Of a stretch of DNA of 64,000 nt, positions 1 to 11,718 are shown piece after piece. The first letter of the stretch is position 1; the number at the start of each line of letters is the position of its first letter. The position numbers were made by a program, and so were the translations under genes. The stretch covers positions 236,979 through 300,978 of the forward strand of contig NZ_JACMSF010000003.1 of the NCBI RefSeq assembly GCF_014257025.1, read 5' to 3'. Origin of the DNA: Streptomyces cupreus (GTDB taxonomy: Bacteria; Actinomycetota; Actinomycetes; Streptomycetales; Streptomycetaceae). A model generated the notes under the pieces. The model was not told the origin of the DNA. It saw only the letters and a program-made list of their open reading frames with translations, and did not search any database.

Positions 1-856
1 CCAGGTTCACGGTCGTACCGAAGACATCGCCCATACGAGTGGTCACCGTGCCGAAGGCGATGCCCACCCGCAGCTCGGGCATGGTCTCGTCGTTCGCCAT
101 GGTCTCGATGAGCCGCAGCGCGATCTCGGCGGCGACACCCGCGTCGTCGGCCGAGTACAGCACCTCGTCGCCGAGCGTCTTGATGAGCCGTCCACCGCGC
201 GCGGCGACCAGGTCGGCGGCGGTGGTCTCGAATGCCTCGACGAGTTCGCCGAGCTCCTCCTCCTCCATGCGGCGGGTCAGCCGTGTGAACCCGACGAGGT
301 CCGCGAAGCCGACGGCGAGGCGCCGGTCGACCATCTCCTCGTCGTCGGCGGCCTGGATGACCCGGCCGGCCGAGGCGGCGAGCTGACGGCGCCAGACGTA
401 GACGAGGAACTCCTCCAGCTCGGGCAGGAGCAGCTCGATGATCGGGTACGTCACCTCGGTTCGGGTCATGCCCGGTTCCGGGGGCTCGGTCAGGCCCTCC
501 AGGAAGGAGTCGATCTGCCACTCGGCCAGCCGGGCGGTGGTCTGCCCGGTGGACCTCGCCACCTGTACGGCCATGGCCTCGCTGAGCAGCCCCGCCTCGA
601 CGAGACCGGCGAGGCGTCTGAGCGCCAGTACGTCCGCCTCGGTCAGCGCCTTTGCCTGCCCGATGTCGGCGAAGCCCATGGCCCGCCAGAAACGGGACGC
701 CAGCTCCATGGAGACACCGGCGCTGCGGGCGGCCTGAAAGGGGGTGTAGCGCCGCTCCGCGCCGAGGATGAGCTGTTCGAGACGCAGGGCGAGTGGATCT
801 TCGCCGGGGTCGGCGGCGTGGGGGTCCATGCCGGAGCCCGTGTCGTCGACGGTCAC
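1..856 (-). CDS. cya: Class III adenylate cyclase, C-terminus cut by window edge
   Basis: Makes cAMP from ATP, presumably in the cytosol. About 285 residues are visible. The N-terminal ~180 residues are a helical region without a recognised motif. The class III cyclase domain begins near residue 185 with DRRLAVGFADLVGFTRL, which holds the first metal-binding Asp, and GDVFGTTVNL is the last part visible. I chose the GTG at 856 because GGAAGGG lies about 8 nt upstream; an in-frame ATG at 829 is the alternative. The neighbouring birA and carboxylase genes match the genomic context of the S. coelicolor cya gene, recalled from memory. The stop codon lies outside the window. Confidence 0.9.
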   Translation of the reverse strand, partial: MTVDDTGSGMDPHAADPGEDPLALRLEQLILGAERRYTPFQAARSAGVSMELASRFWRAMGFADIGQAKALTEADVLALRRLAGLVEAGLLSEAMAVQVARSTGQTTARLAEWQIDSFLEGLTEPPEPGMTRTEVTYPIIELLLPELEEFLVYVWRRQLAASAGRVIQAADDEEMVDRRLAVGFADLVGFTRLTRRMEEEELGELVEAFETTAADLVAARGGRLIKTLGDEVLYSADDAGVAAEIALRLIETMANDETMPELRVGIAFGTVTTRMGDVFGTTVNL

Positions 857-1014
857 GCCTGCTGCCCTTCCGATCTGCCGCGGTCAGGTATCGACCGGCC
901 CCAACTCTACGGCAGGTGTGCGCCAGCTCACTCCGTTAAGTGGGGCGAAGGGTTTCCTGATCGCGGCCGTTTCCTGTACGCGGGGTCGTGGTAGCTGCGT
1001 CCGGCGTGGCCGGC

Positions 1015-1884
1015 TCACGCCGGACGCAGATGCACGATGTCCCCCGCCCCCACCGGCTCCCGCACACCCTCCTCCGTGGCGATCACCAGGCGGCCGTCCC
1101 CGTCCACCGCCACCGCCTCCCCGACCAGCGACCGATCCCCCGGCAGCTCCGCCCGCACCACTCGCCCGAGCGTCGCGCACCCCGCCGCGTACGTCGCCTG
1201 GAGGCCGCTCACCGCGGGGTCGCCCCCGGCCGACCGCCACCGCCCGTACCAGTCCTCCAACGACCGCAGCACCGCCCGCAGCAAGGGATCCCGGTCCGTG
1301 GTCACCGCCCCGGCCAGCGCCAGCGACCCCGCCTGGGGCACCGGAAGTTCCTCCTCCTTGAGGGTGACGTTGATACCGACGCCGACCACCACCCCGTCGT
1401 CCCCGGCCCGCTCCGCGAGGATGCCCCCGGCCTTGCGCTCCTCCCCGCCGACGGTCACCAGCAGGTCGTTGGGCCACTTGAGTGCCGTATCGACCCCGGC
1501 CGCCCGCGAAAGCCCCGCCGCCACCGCCACACCGGTGAGCAGCGGCAGCCAGCCCCAGCGGGAGACCGGAACGGCGGTCGGCTTCAGCAGGACGGAGAAG
1601 AAGAGGCCCGAGCGGGGCGGTGCCGTCCATCGCCGGTCGAGTCGCCCCCGCCCCGACGTCTGCTCCTCCGCGACCAGGACCGCGCCTTCCATGGCCGTAC
1701 CCTCCCTGGCCAGGGCCACCAGGTCGGAGTTGGTGGAGCCGGTGCGCTGCACCACTTCCACGTCGCAGTAGAGGCCCCCGTGCCCGCCGTCCTTCACCAG
1801 CGCCCGGCGCAGCGCCGCGCCATTGAGCGGGGGACGTTCCAGGTCGGACCAGCGGCTGTCGTCTGATGTATCTCGCGGCGTCAT
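1015..1884 (-). CDS. birA: Biotin--[acetyl-CoA carboxylase] ligase
   Basis: Activates biotin as biotinyl-AMP and attaches it to the carrier lysine of biotin enzymes. The 289-residue protein has the biotin/ATP loop GRGR at 78-81, KWPNDLL at 136-142 and KAGGIL from 151. It has no N-terminal helix-turn-helix, so it is the monofunctional ligase type, not the E. coli-type repressor. The ATG at 1884 gives the natural N-terminus MTPRDTS. It is divergent from pccB with a ~110-bp gap. The only obvious biotin-carrier protein in the window is AccA2 (biotin site Lys555), a likely substrate. Confidence 0.95.
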   Translation of the reverse strand: MTPRDTSDDSRWSDLERPPLNGAALRRALVKDGGHGGLYCDVEVVQRTGSTNSDLVALAREGTAMEGAVLVAEEQTSGRGRLDRRWTAPPRSGLFFSVLLKPTAVPVSRWGWLPLLTGVAVAAGLSRAAGVDTALKWPNDLLVTVGGEERKAGGILAERAGDDGVVVGVGINVTLKEEELPVPQAGSLALAGAVTTDRDPLLRAVLRSLEDWYGRWRSAGGDPAVSGLQATYAAGCATLGRVVRAELPGDRSLVGEAVAVDGDGRLVIATEEGVREPVGAGDIVHLRPA

Positions 1885-1995
1885 GCAAGCCACCCTAGGT
1901 GTGTGAAACGCCGCACTGCCGAATGGTAGGCGCACCACTAGTCTACGGATGAGTAACCGTCCCCCCTTTTGAGCAGGCAGGGAGCCGCGATCCCG

Positions 1996-3582
<1,587 letters not shown>

Positions 3583-3596
3583 CCCCAGGAGCCGTC

Positions 3597-3806
3597 ATGA
3601 CGATCAAGGTGCTGCGGGGCAACCCGACACCGGAGGAGCTGGCCGCCGCCCTGGCGGTGGTCAGAGCCCGCGCCGCGGCGGCGGCCTCGGTGCCGCCCGG
3701 CGCGCCCACCGAACGGGACTCGTGGTCGGACCCGGCAAGAATCGCGGCCCACCGCCTGCCGCAGCCGGGCCCGACGACGTGGGCACGTACTTACTGGCCC
3801 AGCTGA
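3597..3806 (+). CDS. pccE: Acyl-CoA carboxylase epsilon subunit
   Basis: A 69-residue accessory subunit that, in actinobacterial acyl-CoA carboxylases, bridges and stimulates the alpha and beta subunits. Seen here: the start VLRGNPTPEELAAALAVV, a low-complexity Ala/Pro linker, and the family's C-terminal signature W-x-DPARIA ... PGPTTWARTYWP. It lies 14 nt after pccB and is surely co-transcribed with it. GGAG precedes the ATG by about 8 nt. Confidence 0.92.
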   Translation: MTIKVLRGNPTPEELAAALAVVRARAAAAASVPPGAPTERDSWSDPARIAAHRLPQPGPTTWARTYWPS

Positions 3807-3883
3807 ACCGACGCGGAACCAGGGGCGCCATTTAAGTACGCATACTCAGGCGCCCTGACCCGGCCAAGCCACACGCTGGTGAC

Positions 3884-4012
3884 ATGCTGTGGTCCGACCC
3901 CGAAGACGAACCGCCCAAGGAACTCCGCGACGTACAGAACATGCTGCGGAGACTGGGCGTGTTCGTCGCGTTGGCCATGGTGCTCGCGATGCTCGTGACC
4001 GGACTACGCTGA
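3884..4012 (+). CDS. Small single-pass membrane protein (42 aa)
   Basis: A 42-residue protein, [16 protein letters not shown]..., with an acidic N-terminus and one hydrophobic segment near residues 23-41 ([14 protein letters not shown]). It lies between pccE and maf and ends 5 nt before maf. I remember a near-identical small protein at this place in other Streptomyces. That conservation and the sensible composition support a real gene. No Shine-Dalgarno sequence is strong. Function unknown. An imperfect dyad AGTA-CGCA-TACT near 3835-3846 could belong to its promoter. Confidence 0.75.
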   Translation: MLWSDPEDEPPKELRDVQNMLRRLGVFVALAMVLAMLVTGLR

Positions 4013-4017
4013 ACCGC

Positions 4018-4626
4018 ATGACTGATCAGCCCCGCCGCCGACTCGTCCTGGCCTCCGCCTCCCCCGCCCGCCTGAACCTCCTGCGCCAGGCCGGACTGGA
4101 CCCGGAGGTCATCGTGAGCGGCGTCGACGAGGACGCCGTCACCGCGCCCACGCCGGCCGAGCTGGCCCTCGCCCTGGCCGAGGCAAAGGCCTCCGTCGTG
4201 GCGGCGAAGCCCGAGGTCATGGGCGCCCTGGTGATCGGCTGCGACTCGGTCCTCGAACTGGACGGGGAGCCCCTCGGCAAGCCCGCGGACGCCGAGGAGG
4301 CCACCGCCCGCTGGAAGTCGATGCGCGGACGGGCGGGCACGCTCCAGACGGGCCACTGCGTCTGGGACACGGTGCGCGGACGGTACGCCTCCGCCACGGC
4401 CTCGACGGTCGTCCGCTTCGGCGACCCGACCGACGAGGAGATCGCCGCGTACGTCGCCTCGGGCGAACCCCTCTACGTCGCCGGGGCGTTCACCCTCGAC
4501 GGCCGCTCGGCCCCGTTCATCGACGGCATCGACGGCGACCACGGCAATGTCATCGGCATCAGCCTGCCGCTCGTACGGCGGCTGCTGGGCCAGTTGGGGA
4601 TCTCCATCACCGACCTGTGGACCTGA
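4018..4626 (+). CDS. maf: Maf-like nucleotide pyrophosphatase
   Basis: House-cleaning nucleoside triphosphate pyrophosphatase that removes non-canonical or methylated nucleotides. The 202 residues show the Maf N-terminal signature [19 protein letters not shown], then [17 protein letters not shown] and [25 protein letters not shown] near the C-terminus. The ATG at 4018 gives MTDQ. A TACGCT hexamer ends 7 nt before this ATG, so a leaderless promoter inside the end of the preceding small gene is possible (inference). Confidence 0.93.
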   Translation: MTDQPRRRLVLASASPARLNLLRQAGLDPEVIVSGVDEDAVTAPTPAELALALAEAKASVVAAKPEVMGALVIGCDSVLELDGEPLGKPADAEEATARWKSMRGRAGTLQTGHCVWDTVRGRYASATASTVVRFGDPTDEEIAAYVASGEPLYVAGAFTLDGRSAPFIDGIDGDHGNVIGISLPLVRRLLGQLGISITDLWT

Positions 4627-4745
4627 TCTCGGACGGCGTACATGAACGTGCGTCAGTCGTACGGGGGTTGGGCGGGGCGAGATGGGCATGGCACCCGCAT
4701 GCACGACTTCGCACCCGCTGTCTGTCGGCGCCGAAGAGGGGGCGC

Positions 4746-5207
4746 TCACGCAGGCGCAGCCCCGTTCGTGGGCTCCGGCCCGGAACCGGCCTCCGGGTGC
4801 GCGTCAGCCGGCGTCTCCTCGGCGTCGTACGTCATGAGCAGCAGCACGATCAGCCCCAGCACCACCACCATGAACAGGAACGCGCCCCAGCCCACCAGGC
4901 CCCAGGCGAACGCCCCCAGCAGCCCGTGCACGACCGCCGCGCTGATCAACAGCATCCGGCCGAGACCCACCGCCGGACGGTCCCGTAGCGCGACCAGGAG
5001 GGCCACCAGGGCGCACAGCGCGAAGTAGAGCCCGAAGACCACTCCGCCGATCTTCGAGGACACGGACATCACATCGGAGTCGAGTCCCGCCAGGGACATG
5101 TCCTGGCGGTCGACCACGACGCCCAGGAACCACTGGACCGCCGCGATGCCGAATGCCTCGGCGAAGAGGACGACCGCCACCACCCACGCCACCGGTCTGC
5201 GCACCAC
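4746..5207 (-). CDS. Conserved membrane protein, about four TM segments
   Basis: A 153-residue integral membrane protein of unknown function. Hydrophobic segments lie near residues 7-30, 50-72, 83-105 and 107-126. They are followed by a short hydrophilic, acidic and Pro-rich tail (AEETPADAHPEAG). The start is one of two tandem GTG codons at 5207 and 5204. It lies alone on the minus strand between maf and accA2 and matches, from memory, a hypothetical membrane protein at the same place in S. coelicolor. Confidence 0.8.
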   Translation of the reverse strand: MVRRPVAWVVAVVLFAEAFGIAAVQWFLGVVVDRQDMSLAGLDSDVMSVSSKIGGVVFGLYFALCALVALLVALRDRPAVGLGRMLLISAAVVHGLLGAFAWGLVGWGAFLFMVVVLGLIVLLLMTYDAEETPADAHPEAGSGPEPTNGAAPA

Positions 5208-5589
5208 CGGCCCCCACCCACTTCCGAGCGCTCTAGCGCCGTCCTAGCAGGACTGCGGTTACTCCAAGTACGTTCGAGACAAGCGAACGCTACTAACGGG
5301 TAAACCTCGGGACAAGGGTTCAGGGAGGGGCAAAGAATCGTTGGGCCATTCGTAGGGACTCGACAAAGAAACAGAGTGGCCCGCAGCACCTGATGACAGA
5401 GACCTTGACCACAACGGGCGGCTAGGGTTTCCGGGAGGAGTCCTTCGTACCGCGGTGCGACAAGGGATTTCGCGGGTCGAGCGAGCCTCGAATCACGCTC
5501 CGTGTGGGCAAGCTCACCATTGGGGACGGGTCGAAGTGCCGTGTCGGCAGTCCCTAAACTCGGCTTGTTTCAAGGAGGGAGCCTCAATC
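5208..5589. other. Divergent intergenic region upstream of accA2
   Basis: 382 bp between the divergent membrane protein and accA2, less GC-rich than the genes around it. It presumably holds both promoters and a long accA2 leader. A TAAACT hexamer at 5555-5560 is a possible -10 for accA2, but I saw no convincing -35. No coding frame or RNA gene could be supported. Confidence 0.5.
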
Positions 5590-7362
<1,773 letters not shown>

Positions 7363-7377
7363 CCCGTACGAGCACCC

Positions 7378-7422
7378 CGAGGCGCCCGGTGGACTGGAGC
7401 AGACAGTCCACCGGGCGCCTCG
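7378..7422 (+). terminator. Rho-independent terminator after accA2
   Basis: A perfect 18-bp stem, 7378-7395 with 7405-7422, and a 9-nt loop, followed by TTCTT. It starts 15 nt after the accA2 stop. Confidence 0.9.
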
Positions 7423-7567
7423 TTCTTCCCCGTCGCACGGCGCCGCTCCCGCCCGGGACATCCTGTAAGAGACGTCATGACCGCCGGACGGTCCGGGAAG
7501 GCCGCTCGCGGGTGTGCGATGGCATCCTGAAGGAACAGCCGGGCATGGATGAGGGCAGGTGGGAGCC

Positions 7568-8188
7568 ATGGTGGGCGCGATGTCGCGCGGGACCGCGGAG
7601 AGTGAAGGTGCGGCGGCACCGCAGGTTGCTCCGCGCGCCATGCGCGCCGATGCCCGGCGCAACCACGAGCGTCTCCTCACCGAGGCCCGCACCGCCTTCG
7701 CCGAACACGGCACGGACGCGTCCCTGGAGGACGTGGCCCGCAGAGCGGGCGTAGGCATCGGCACCCTCTACCGCCACTTCCCCAACCGCCACGCCCTGCT
7801 GAGCGCGGTCTTCGAGGACGCGGTGAGCGACCTGCTGTCCCGGGCCCGCGAACTGAGCCGGGCCCCGGAGCCGTGCGGGGCCTTGGTGACCTGGCTACGC
7901 GAGATGGTCGAGCACGCGAGCGAGTACCGGGGTCTGTCCCGAGCCCTGATGTCGGTGACCAACGACGACACGTCAGCCTTGGCACGTTGCAGCGACCCCA
8001 TCAGGGAAGCGGGCAGCGAGCTACTGACCAGAGCGCAGGACGCGGGCACGATCAGAGAGGACGTAGCAATCGCAGACCTGCTCCAACTGACGCACGCCAT
8101 CGCGCTGGCGGCGGGGGAGACGCCGGGGGACCCGGAGTTGGCGGACCGATTGCTGATGCTGACACTGAGGGGTCTGAAACCCACCTAG
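7568..8188 (+). CDS. TetR family transcriptional regulator
   Basis: About 206 residues with a typical N-terminal TetR DNA-binding domain: MRADARRNHERLLTEARTAFAEHG, then the recognition region LEDVARRAGVGIGTLYRHFPNRHALL. The C-terminal ligand domain is not classifiable by eye. The start is uncertain: GTG 7559, ATG 7568 and ATG 7580 are all in frame, and none has an ideal Shine-Dalgarno spacing. It stands alone between accA2 and a convergent DeoR gene. Target unknown. Confidence 0.85.
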   Translation: MVGAMSRGTAESEGAAAPQVAPRAMRADARRNHERLLTEARTAFAEHGTDASLEDVARRAGVGIGTLYRHFPNRHALLSAVFEDAVSDLLSRARELSRAPEPCGALVTWLREMVEHASEYRGLSRALMSVTNDDTSALARCSDPIREAGSELLTRAQDAGTIREDVAIADLLQLTHAIALAAGETPGDPELADRLLMLTLRGLKPT

Positions 8189-8215
8189 GGGCGCGGGGCT
8201 GTGTGTGGCGCCAAC
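8187..8215. repeat. Start of a Streptomyces 'GGGGCGCGGGGCTGT' intergenic repeat
   Basis: Right after the TetR stop comes GGGGCGCGGGGCTGTGT, the same opening as the longer element at 23697 and, inverted, near 60030. Only the first part is recognisable here; the rest runs into the 3' end of the DeoR gene. Confidence 0.4.
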
Positions 8216-9154
8216 CTAACGCCGCCGCAAATCAGCGACGCGCCCCCGCTCAGCCCCTGGCGCGGGCTCCCCGATTACAGCCGAACGAAGCCCAGCAGGA
8301 GCACTCCGCCTAGGCCCCGGCACAGACCGCGTAGCGCGCCGCGCCGGGACTTCGTCACCCCCCGGGCTCCCACTCGCCCCGGCCACGGCGATCTGCACCC
8401 CCTGATCGGCAAGGGCCTGAAGCTCGGTCTGGGCACGGTCGTCATGGCCCGGCGGCTCGTCGGTCACCAGCCGCGTGATCACATCCGTGGGCACGGTCTG
8501 GAACATCGTGTCCGTACCGAGCTTGGTGTGATCGGCGAGCACGACGACCTCCGCCGCCGCCTGCACCAGCGCCCGGTCGACGGACGCCGAGAGCATATTG
8601 GAGGTGGAAAGCCCGCGCTCGGCCGTGAGGCCGCTCCCGGACAGGAAGGCCCGCGACACCCGCAGCCCCTGCAGGGACTGCTCGGCGCCGGAGCCGACGA
8701 GGGCGTAGTTCGAACCGCGCAGGGTGCCGCCGGTCATCACGACCTCCACCCGGTTCGCATGGGCCAACGCCTGGGCCACCAGCAGGGAGTTGGTGACGAC
8801 GGTCAGTCCGGGCACCCGGGCCAGCCGACGGGCCAGCTCCTGCGTGGTCGTACCGGCCCCGACCACGATGGCCTCGCCCTCTTCGACGAAGTTCGCGGCG
8901 AGATCGGCGATGGCCGTCTTCTCGGCGGTCGCGAGATGTGACTTCTGCGGAAAGCCGGACTCCCGCGTGAACCCGCCCGGCAATACCGCACCGCCATGCC
9001 GGCGGTCGAGGAGTCCTTCTGCCTCCAGCGCGCGCACGTCCCGCCGTACGGTCACTTCGGAGGTCTGGACGACGCGGGCGAGCTCACGGAGCGACACGGC
9101 CCCGTTCGCTCGCACCATTTCGAGGATCAATTGGCGACGTTCTGCAGCGAACAC
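8216..9154 (-). CDS. DeoR/GlpR family transcriptional regulator
   Basis: A 312-residue regulator. The N-terminal DeoR helix-turn-helix is clear (RRQLILEMVRANGAVSLRELARVVQTSEVTVRRDVRALEAEGLLDRRHGG). A phosphosugar-sensor domain follows with IVVGAGTTTQELARRL and LADHTKLG. Most family members are ~250-260 residues. Here the last ~55 residues (from SGSPGGDEV, Arg/Pro/Ala-rich) look unrelated to the fold and run into repeat-like DNA. It lies 2.5 kb from pnp and 6 kb from deoC, so it is a candidate regulator of nucleoside or deoxyribose genes (inference only). Confidence 0.9.
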   Translation of the reverse strand: MFAAERRQLILEMVRANGAVSLRELARVVQTSEVTVRRDVRALEAEGLLDRRHGGAVLPGGFTRESGFPQKSHLATAEKTAIADLAANFVEEGEAIVVGAGTTTQELARRLARVPGLTVVTNSLLVAQALAHANRVEVVMTGGTLRGSNYALVGSGAEQSLQGLRVSRAFLSGSGLTAERGLSTSNMLSASVDRALVQAAAEVVVLADHTKLGTDTMFQTVPTDVITRLVTDEPPGHDDRAQTELQALADQGVQIAVAGASGSPGGDEVPARRATRSVPGPRRSAPAGLRSAVIGEPAPGAERGRVADLRRR

Positions 9155-9285
9155 GAAACTGACAGTAACCCCAACGACCGTCTGGTTTCAGCAGTTTGCG
9201 CCGAATAGCAGAAGTTGTTCGCACAGGAGGGCGGGAAGTGGTATAGGAGCTAAGCCCGCACCCTATGCCGTACGCATGCTCGACA

Positions 9286-9308
9286 ACTCCCCGTGACCAG
9301 CGGGGAGT
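9286..9308 (-). terminator. Hairpin downstream of the flavoprotein gene
   Basis: An 8-bp stem ACTCCCCG/CGGGGAGT with a 7-nt loop, 13 nt beyond the stop of the minus-strand flavoprotein gene (stop at 9321). Confidence 0.6.
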
Positions 9309-9320
9309 CGGTTCAAGCCG

Positions 9321-10769
9321 TCAGAGCTCGCCGCCGCTCTTGCGGGTGTGCAGCTGCCGGGCCACCTCGGCGATCGACCCCGAAAGAGAGGGGTACACGG
9401 TGAACGCGTTCGCGATCTGTTCGACCGTCAGATTGTTGTCGACGGCGATCGAGATGGGGTGGATCAGTTCCGAGGCGCGCGGGGACACGACCACACCGCC
9501 GACCACGATGCCGGTGCCCGGGCGGCAGAAGATCTTGACGAAGCCGTCCCGGATGCCCTGCATCTTGGCGCGCGGGTTGCGCAGCAGCGGGAGCTTGACG
9601 ACACGGGCGTCGATCTTTCCGGCGTCCACGTCGGCCTGCGAGTAGCCGACGGTCGCGATCTCGGGGTCGGTGAAGACGTTCGACGAGACCGTCTTCAGGT
9701 TCAGCGGGGCCACCGCGTCGCCGAGGAAGTGGTACATGGCGATACGGCCCTGCATCGCGGCGACGGAGGCGAGGGCGAAGACGCCGGTGACGTCACCGGC
9801 GGCGTACACACCGGGAGCCGTCGTCCTGGACACCTTGTCGGTCCAGATGTGACCGGACTCGCGCAGCTTGACGCCGGCCTCCTCCAGGCCGAGCCCGGCG
9901 CTGTTCGGGATGGCGCCGACGGCCATGAGGCAGTGCGAGCCGGTGATGACACGGCCGTCGGCGAGGGTGACCTCGACGCGGTCGCCGACGCGCTTGGCGG
10001 CGGCGGCGCGGGAGCGGGCCATGACGTTCATGCCGCGCCGGCGGAAGACGTCCTCCAGCACGGCGGCGGCGTCCGGGTCCTCGCCCGGCAGCACGCGGTC
10101 ACGCGACGACACGAGGGTGACCTTGGAGCCGAGCGCCTGGTAGGCGCCGGCGAACTCGGCACCCGTCACACCCGAACCGACCACGATGAGCTCTTCGGGC
10201 AGCTCGTCGAGGTCGTAGACCTGGGTCCAGTTGAGGATGCGCTCGCCGTCGGGCTGGGCGTCGGGCAGCTCGCGCGGGTGACCGCCGGTGGCGATGAGGA
10301 CGGCGTCGGCGACGAGGGTCTCCTCGGTGCCGTCGGCGGCGGCGACGATCACCTTGCGGGAGCCGTCGAGGGCCTGCATGCCGTCGAGCCTGCCGCGGCC
10401 GCGCATGACCCGGGCGCCCGCGCGGGTGACGGAGGCGGTGATGTCGTGCGACTGCGCGAGCGCGAGCCGCTTCACACGTCGGTTGACCTTGCCGAGGTCC
10501 ACGCCGACGACCCGCGCGGGGGTGTCGATGTGGGGGGTGTCGTCGGCGACGATGATGCCGAGCTCTTCGTACGACGAATCGAAGGTGGTCATCACCTCGG
10601 CCGTAGCGATAAGGGTCTTCGACGGCACGCAATCGGTCAGCACCGACGCCCCGCCCAGACCGTCGCAGTCGACGACGGTCACCTCCGCGCCGAGCTGAGC
10701 GGCGACCAGCGCCGCTTCGTATCCGCCGGGTCCGCCACCGATGATCACGATCCGAGTCACGTACTCCAT
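9321..10769 (-). CDS. NAD(P)H quinone dehydrogenase, LpdA-like flavoprotein
   Basis: A 482-residue two-dinucleotide-binding-domain flavoprotein. FAD motif GGGPGGYEAA is at ~11-20, an NAD motif near VVGSGVTGAEFAGAY, and the second FAD motif is VYAAGDVTG. It resembles lipoamide dehydrogenase, but the redox motif reads GGASVLTDCVPSKT: the first cysteine is replaced by Ser42 and only Cys47 remains. The C-terminal His-Glu dyad region reads YPSLSGSIAEVAR. Mycobacterial LpdA (Rv3303c), a quinone reductase, shows the same loss, so this is not expected to be a pyruvate dehydrogenase E3. ATG 10769 gives MEYVTRIVI; a GTG two codons later is possible. Confidence 0.88.
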   Translation of the reverse strand: MEYVTRIVIIGGGPGGYEAALVAAQLGAEVTVVDCDGLGGASVLTDCVPSKTLIATAEVMTTFDSSYEELGIIVADDTPHIDTPARVVGVDLGKVNRRVKRLALAQSHDITASVTRAGARVMRGRGRLDGMQALDGSRKVIVAAADGTEETLVADAVLIATGGHPRELPDAQPDGERILNWTQVYDLDELPEELIVVGSGVTGAEFAGAYQALGSKVTLVSSRDRVLPGEDPDAAAVLEDVFRRRGMNVMARSRAAAAKRVGDRVEVTLADGRVITGSHCLMAVGAIPNSAGLGLEEAGVKLRESGHIWTDKVSRTTAPGVYAAGDVTGVFALASVAAMQGRIAMYHFLGDAVAPLNLKTVSSNVFTDPEIATVGYSQADVDAGKIDARVVKLPLLRNPRAKMQGIRDGFVKIFCRPGTGIVVGGVVVSPRASELIHPISIAVDNNLTVEQIANAFTVYPSLSGSIAEVARQLHTRKSGGEL

Positions 10770-10866
10770 TGTCCCGCACGCGCCGCGGTGCTACGGCCCA
10801 GGGGCCCGCCCGAGACCCCACCGTTACGGGAGGGACTGCCGTTGCGCCCTGCCGTACCCTCTCCCC

Positions 10867-11304
10867 ATGTCGCTCTACGCCGCGTACGCCGGCAACCTCG
10901 ACGCGCGGCTGATGACCCGCCGCGCCCCGCATTCGCCGCTGCGCGCCACCGGCTGGCTGAACGGATGGCGGCTGACCTTCGGGGGCGAGCAGATGGGCTG
11001 GGAGGGCGCGCTGGCGACGATCGTCGAGGACCCCGCGTCCCAGGTGTTCGTCGCGCTGTACGACATCGCCCCCATGGACGAGGAGTCCCTGGACCGCTGG
11101 GAGGGCGTCGGCCTCGGCGTCTACCGCCGGGCGCGGGTACGGGCGGCCACCCTGGACGGCGAGGAACCGGCGTGGGTGTACGTCCTGAACGGCTACGAGG
11201 GGGGCCTCCCGTCGGCCCGCTACCTCGGCGAACTCGCGGACGCGGCGGAGTCGGCGGGCGCGCCCCACGACTACGTGATGGAGCTGCGGAAGCGGCCTTG
11301 CTGA
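10867..11304 (+). CDS. Gamma-glutamylcyclotransferase family protein
   Basis: A 145-residue protein with the GGCT/BtrG fold signature MSLYAAYAGNLDARLM at its start, where most relatives have Y-x-SNL, followed by GWRLTFGG and YDIAPMDEESLDRWEG. The family makes 5-oxoproline from gamma-glutamyl amides or related substrates; the true substrate here is unknown. ATG 10867 is the family-like start. Divergent from the flavoprotein gene. Confidence 0.8.
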   Translation: MSLYAAYAGNLDARLMTRRAPHSPLRATGWLNGWRLTFGGEQMGWEGALATIVEDPASQVFVALYDIAPMDEESLDRWEGVGLGVYRRARVRAATLDGEEPAWVYVLNGYEGGLPSARYLGELADAAESAGAPHDYVMELRKRPC

Positions 11305-11330
11305 GGGCCTGAGGGTCATAAACTCGGCTC

Positions 11331-11612
11331 ATGACCGGTTCGCGCACCTACCAGACCTACTTCACCGAGCAGGCCGCCGCTGCCCGTGACCGGCTCGACG
11401 ACCAGCAGCGTGCCGCGTTCGACAAGGGCATCTCGCTGCTGGCGCGTGACCCTTTTCCGGCCCTGTCCCGGCCGATAAGCGCCACGGGCGACGACAGGAC
11501 CATCCGGCTGACGCAGAACATCCTGGTCGAGTACACCATCAGCATGGGCCGGTTGCTGATCTTCATCGTCGAGGTCTTCAACGACAAGGACGTCTTCGTC
11601 ACCGAGGAGTGA
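11331..11612 (+). CDS. RelE/ParE-like small protein, no antitoxin seen
   Basis: A 93-residue protein with the layout of RelE/ParE toxins: two N-terminal helices (TEQAAAARDRLDDQQRAAFDKGISLLA) and then beta strands ending TIRLTQNILVEYTISMGRLLIFIVEVFNDKDVF. No antitoxin-sized gene flanks it: the upstream gene is the GGCT protein 26 nt away and the next is pnp. It could be a domesticated toxin fold or an orphan toxin. Assignment is by overall pattern only. Confidence 0.6.
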   Translation: MTGSRTYQTYFTEQAAAARDRLDDQQRAAFDKGISLLARDPFPALSRPISATGDDRTIRLTQNILVEYTISMGRLLIFIVEVFNDKDVFVTEE

Positions 11613-11681
11613 CCGCCCTGCCCGCGGAGCGTTTCGTCGGAAACAACAAGGCAACGATCCCCATCCCGTGGGCTCTGTCAT

Positions 11682-11693
11682 CTACGCGCGTAG
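11682..11693. promoter_or_regulatory. Nucleoside-regulon operator at pnp
   Basis: Perfect 12-bp palindrome CTACGCGCGTAG. A -10-like TACCCT at 11706-11711 follows, and the pnp GTG is at 11719, only 7 nt later, so the transcript may be leaderless. The identical palindrome occurs at 15182, 26464 and 38867. Confidence 0.8.
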
Positions 11694-11718
11694 GCATTGA
11701 CCGGCTACCCTCGTCGGC

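Noticed and set aside
9155..9320. Possible tRNA-like fold in the DeoR-flavoprotein gap
   Set aside because: No acceptor/T-arm pairing or GTTCRANNC box was found; only a simple terminator hairpin.
9348..11312. 654-codon plus-strand frame across the flavoprotein gene
   Set aside because: Shadow of the minus-strand LpdA-like gene and then of the GGCT gene in another frame; composition is Gly/Arg/Val-rich noise.
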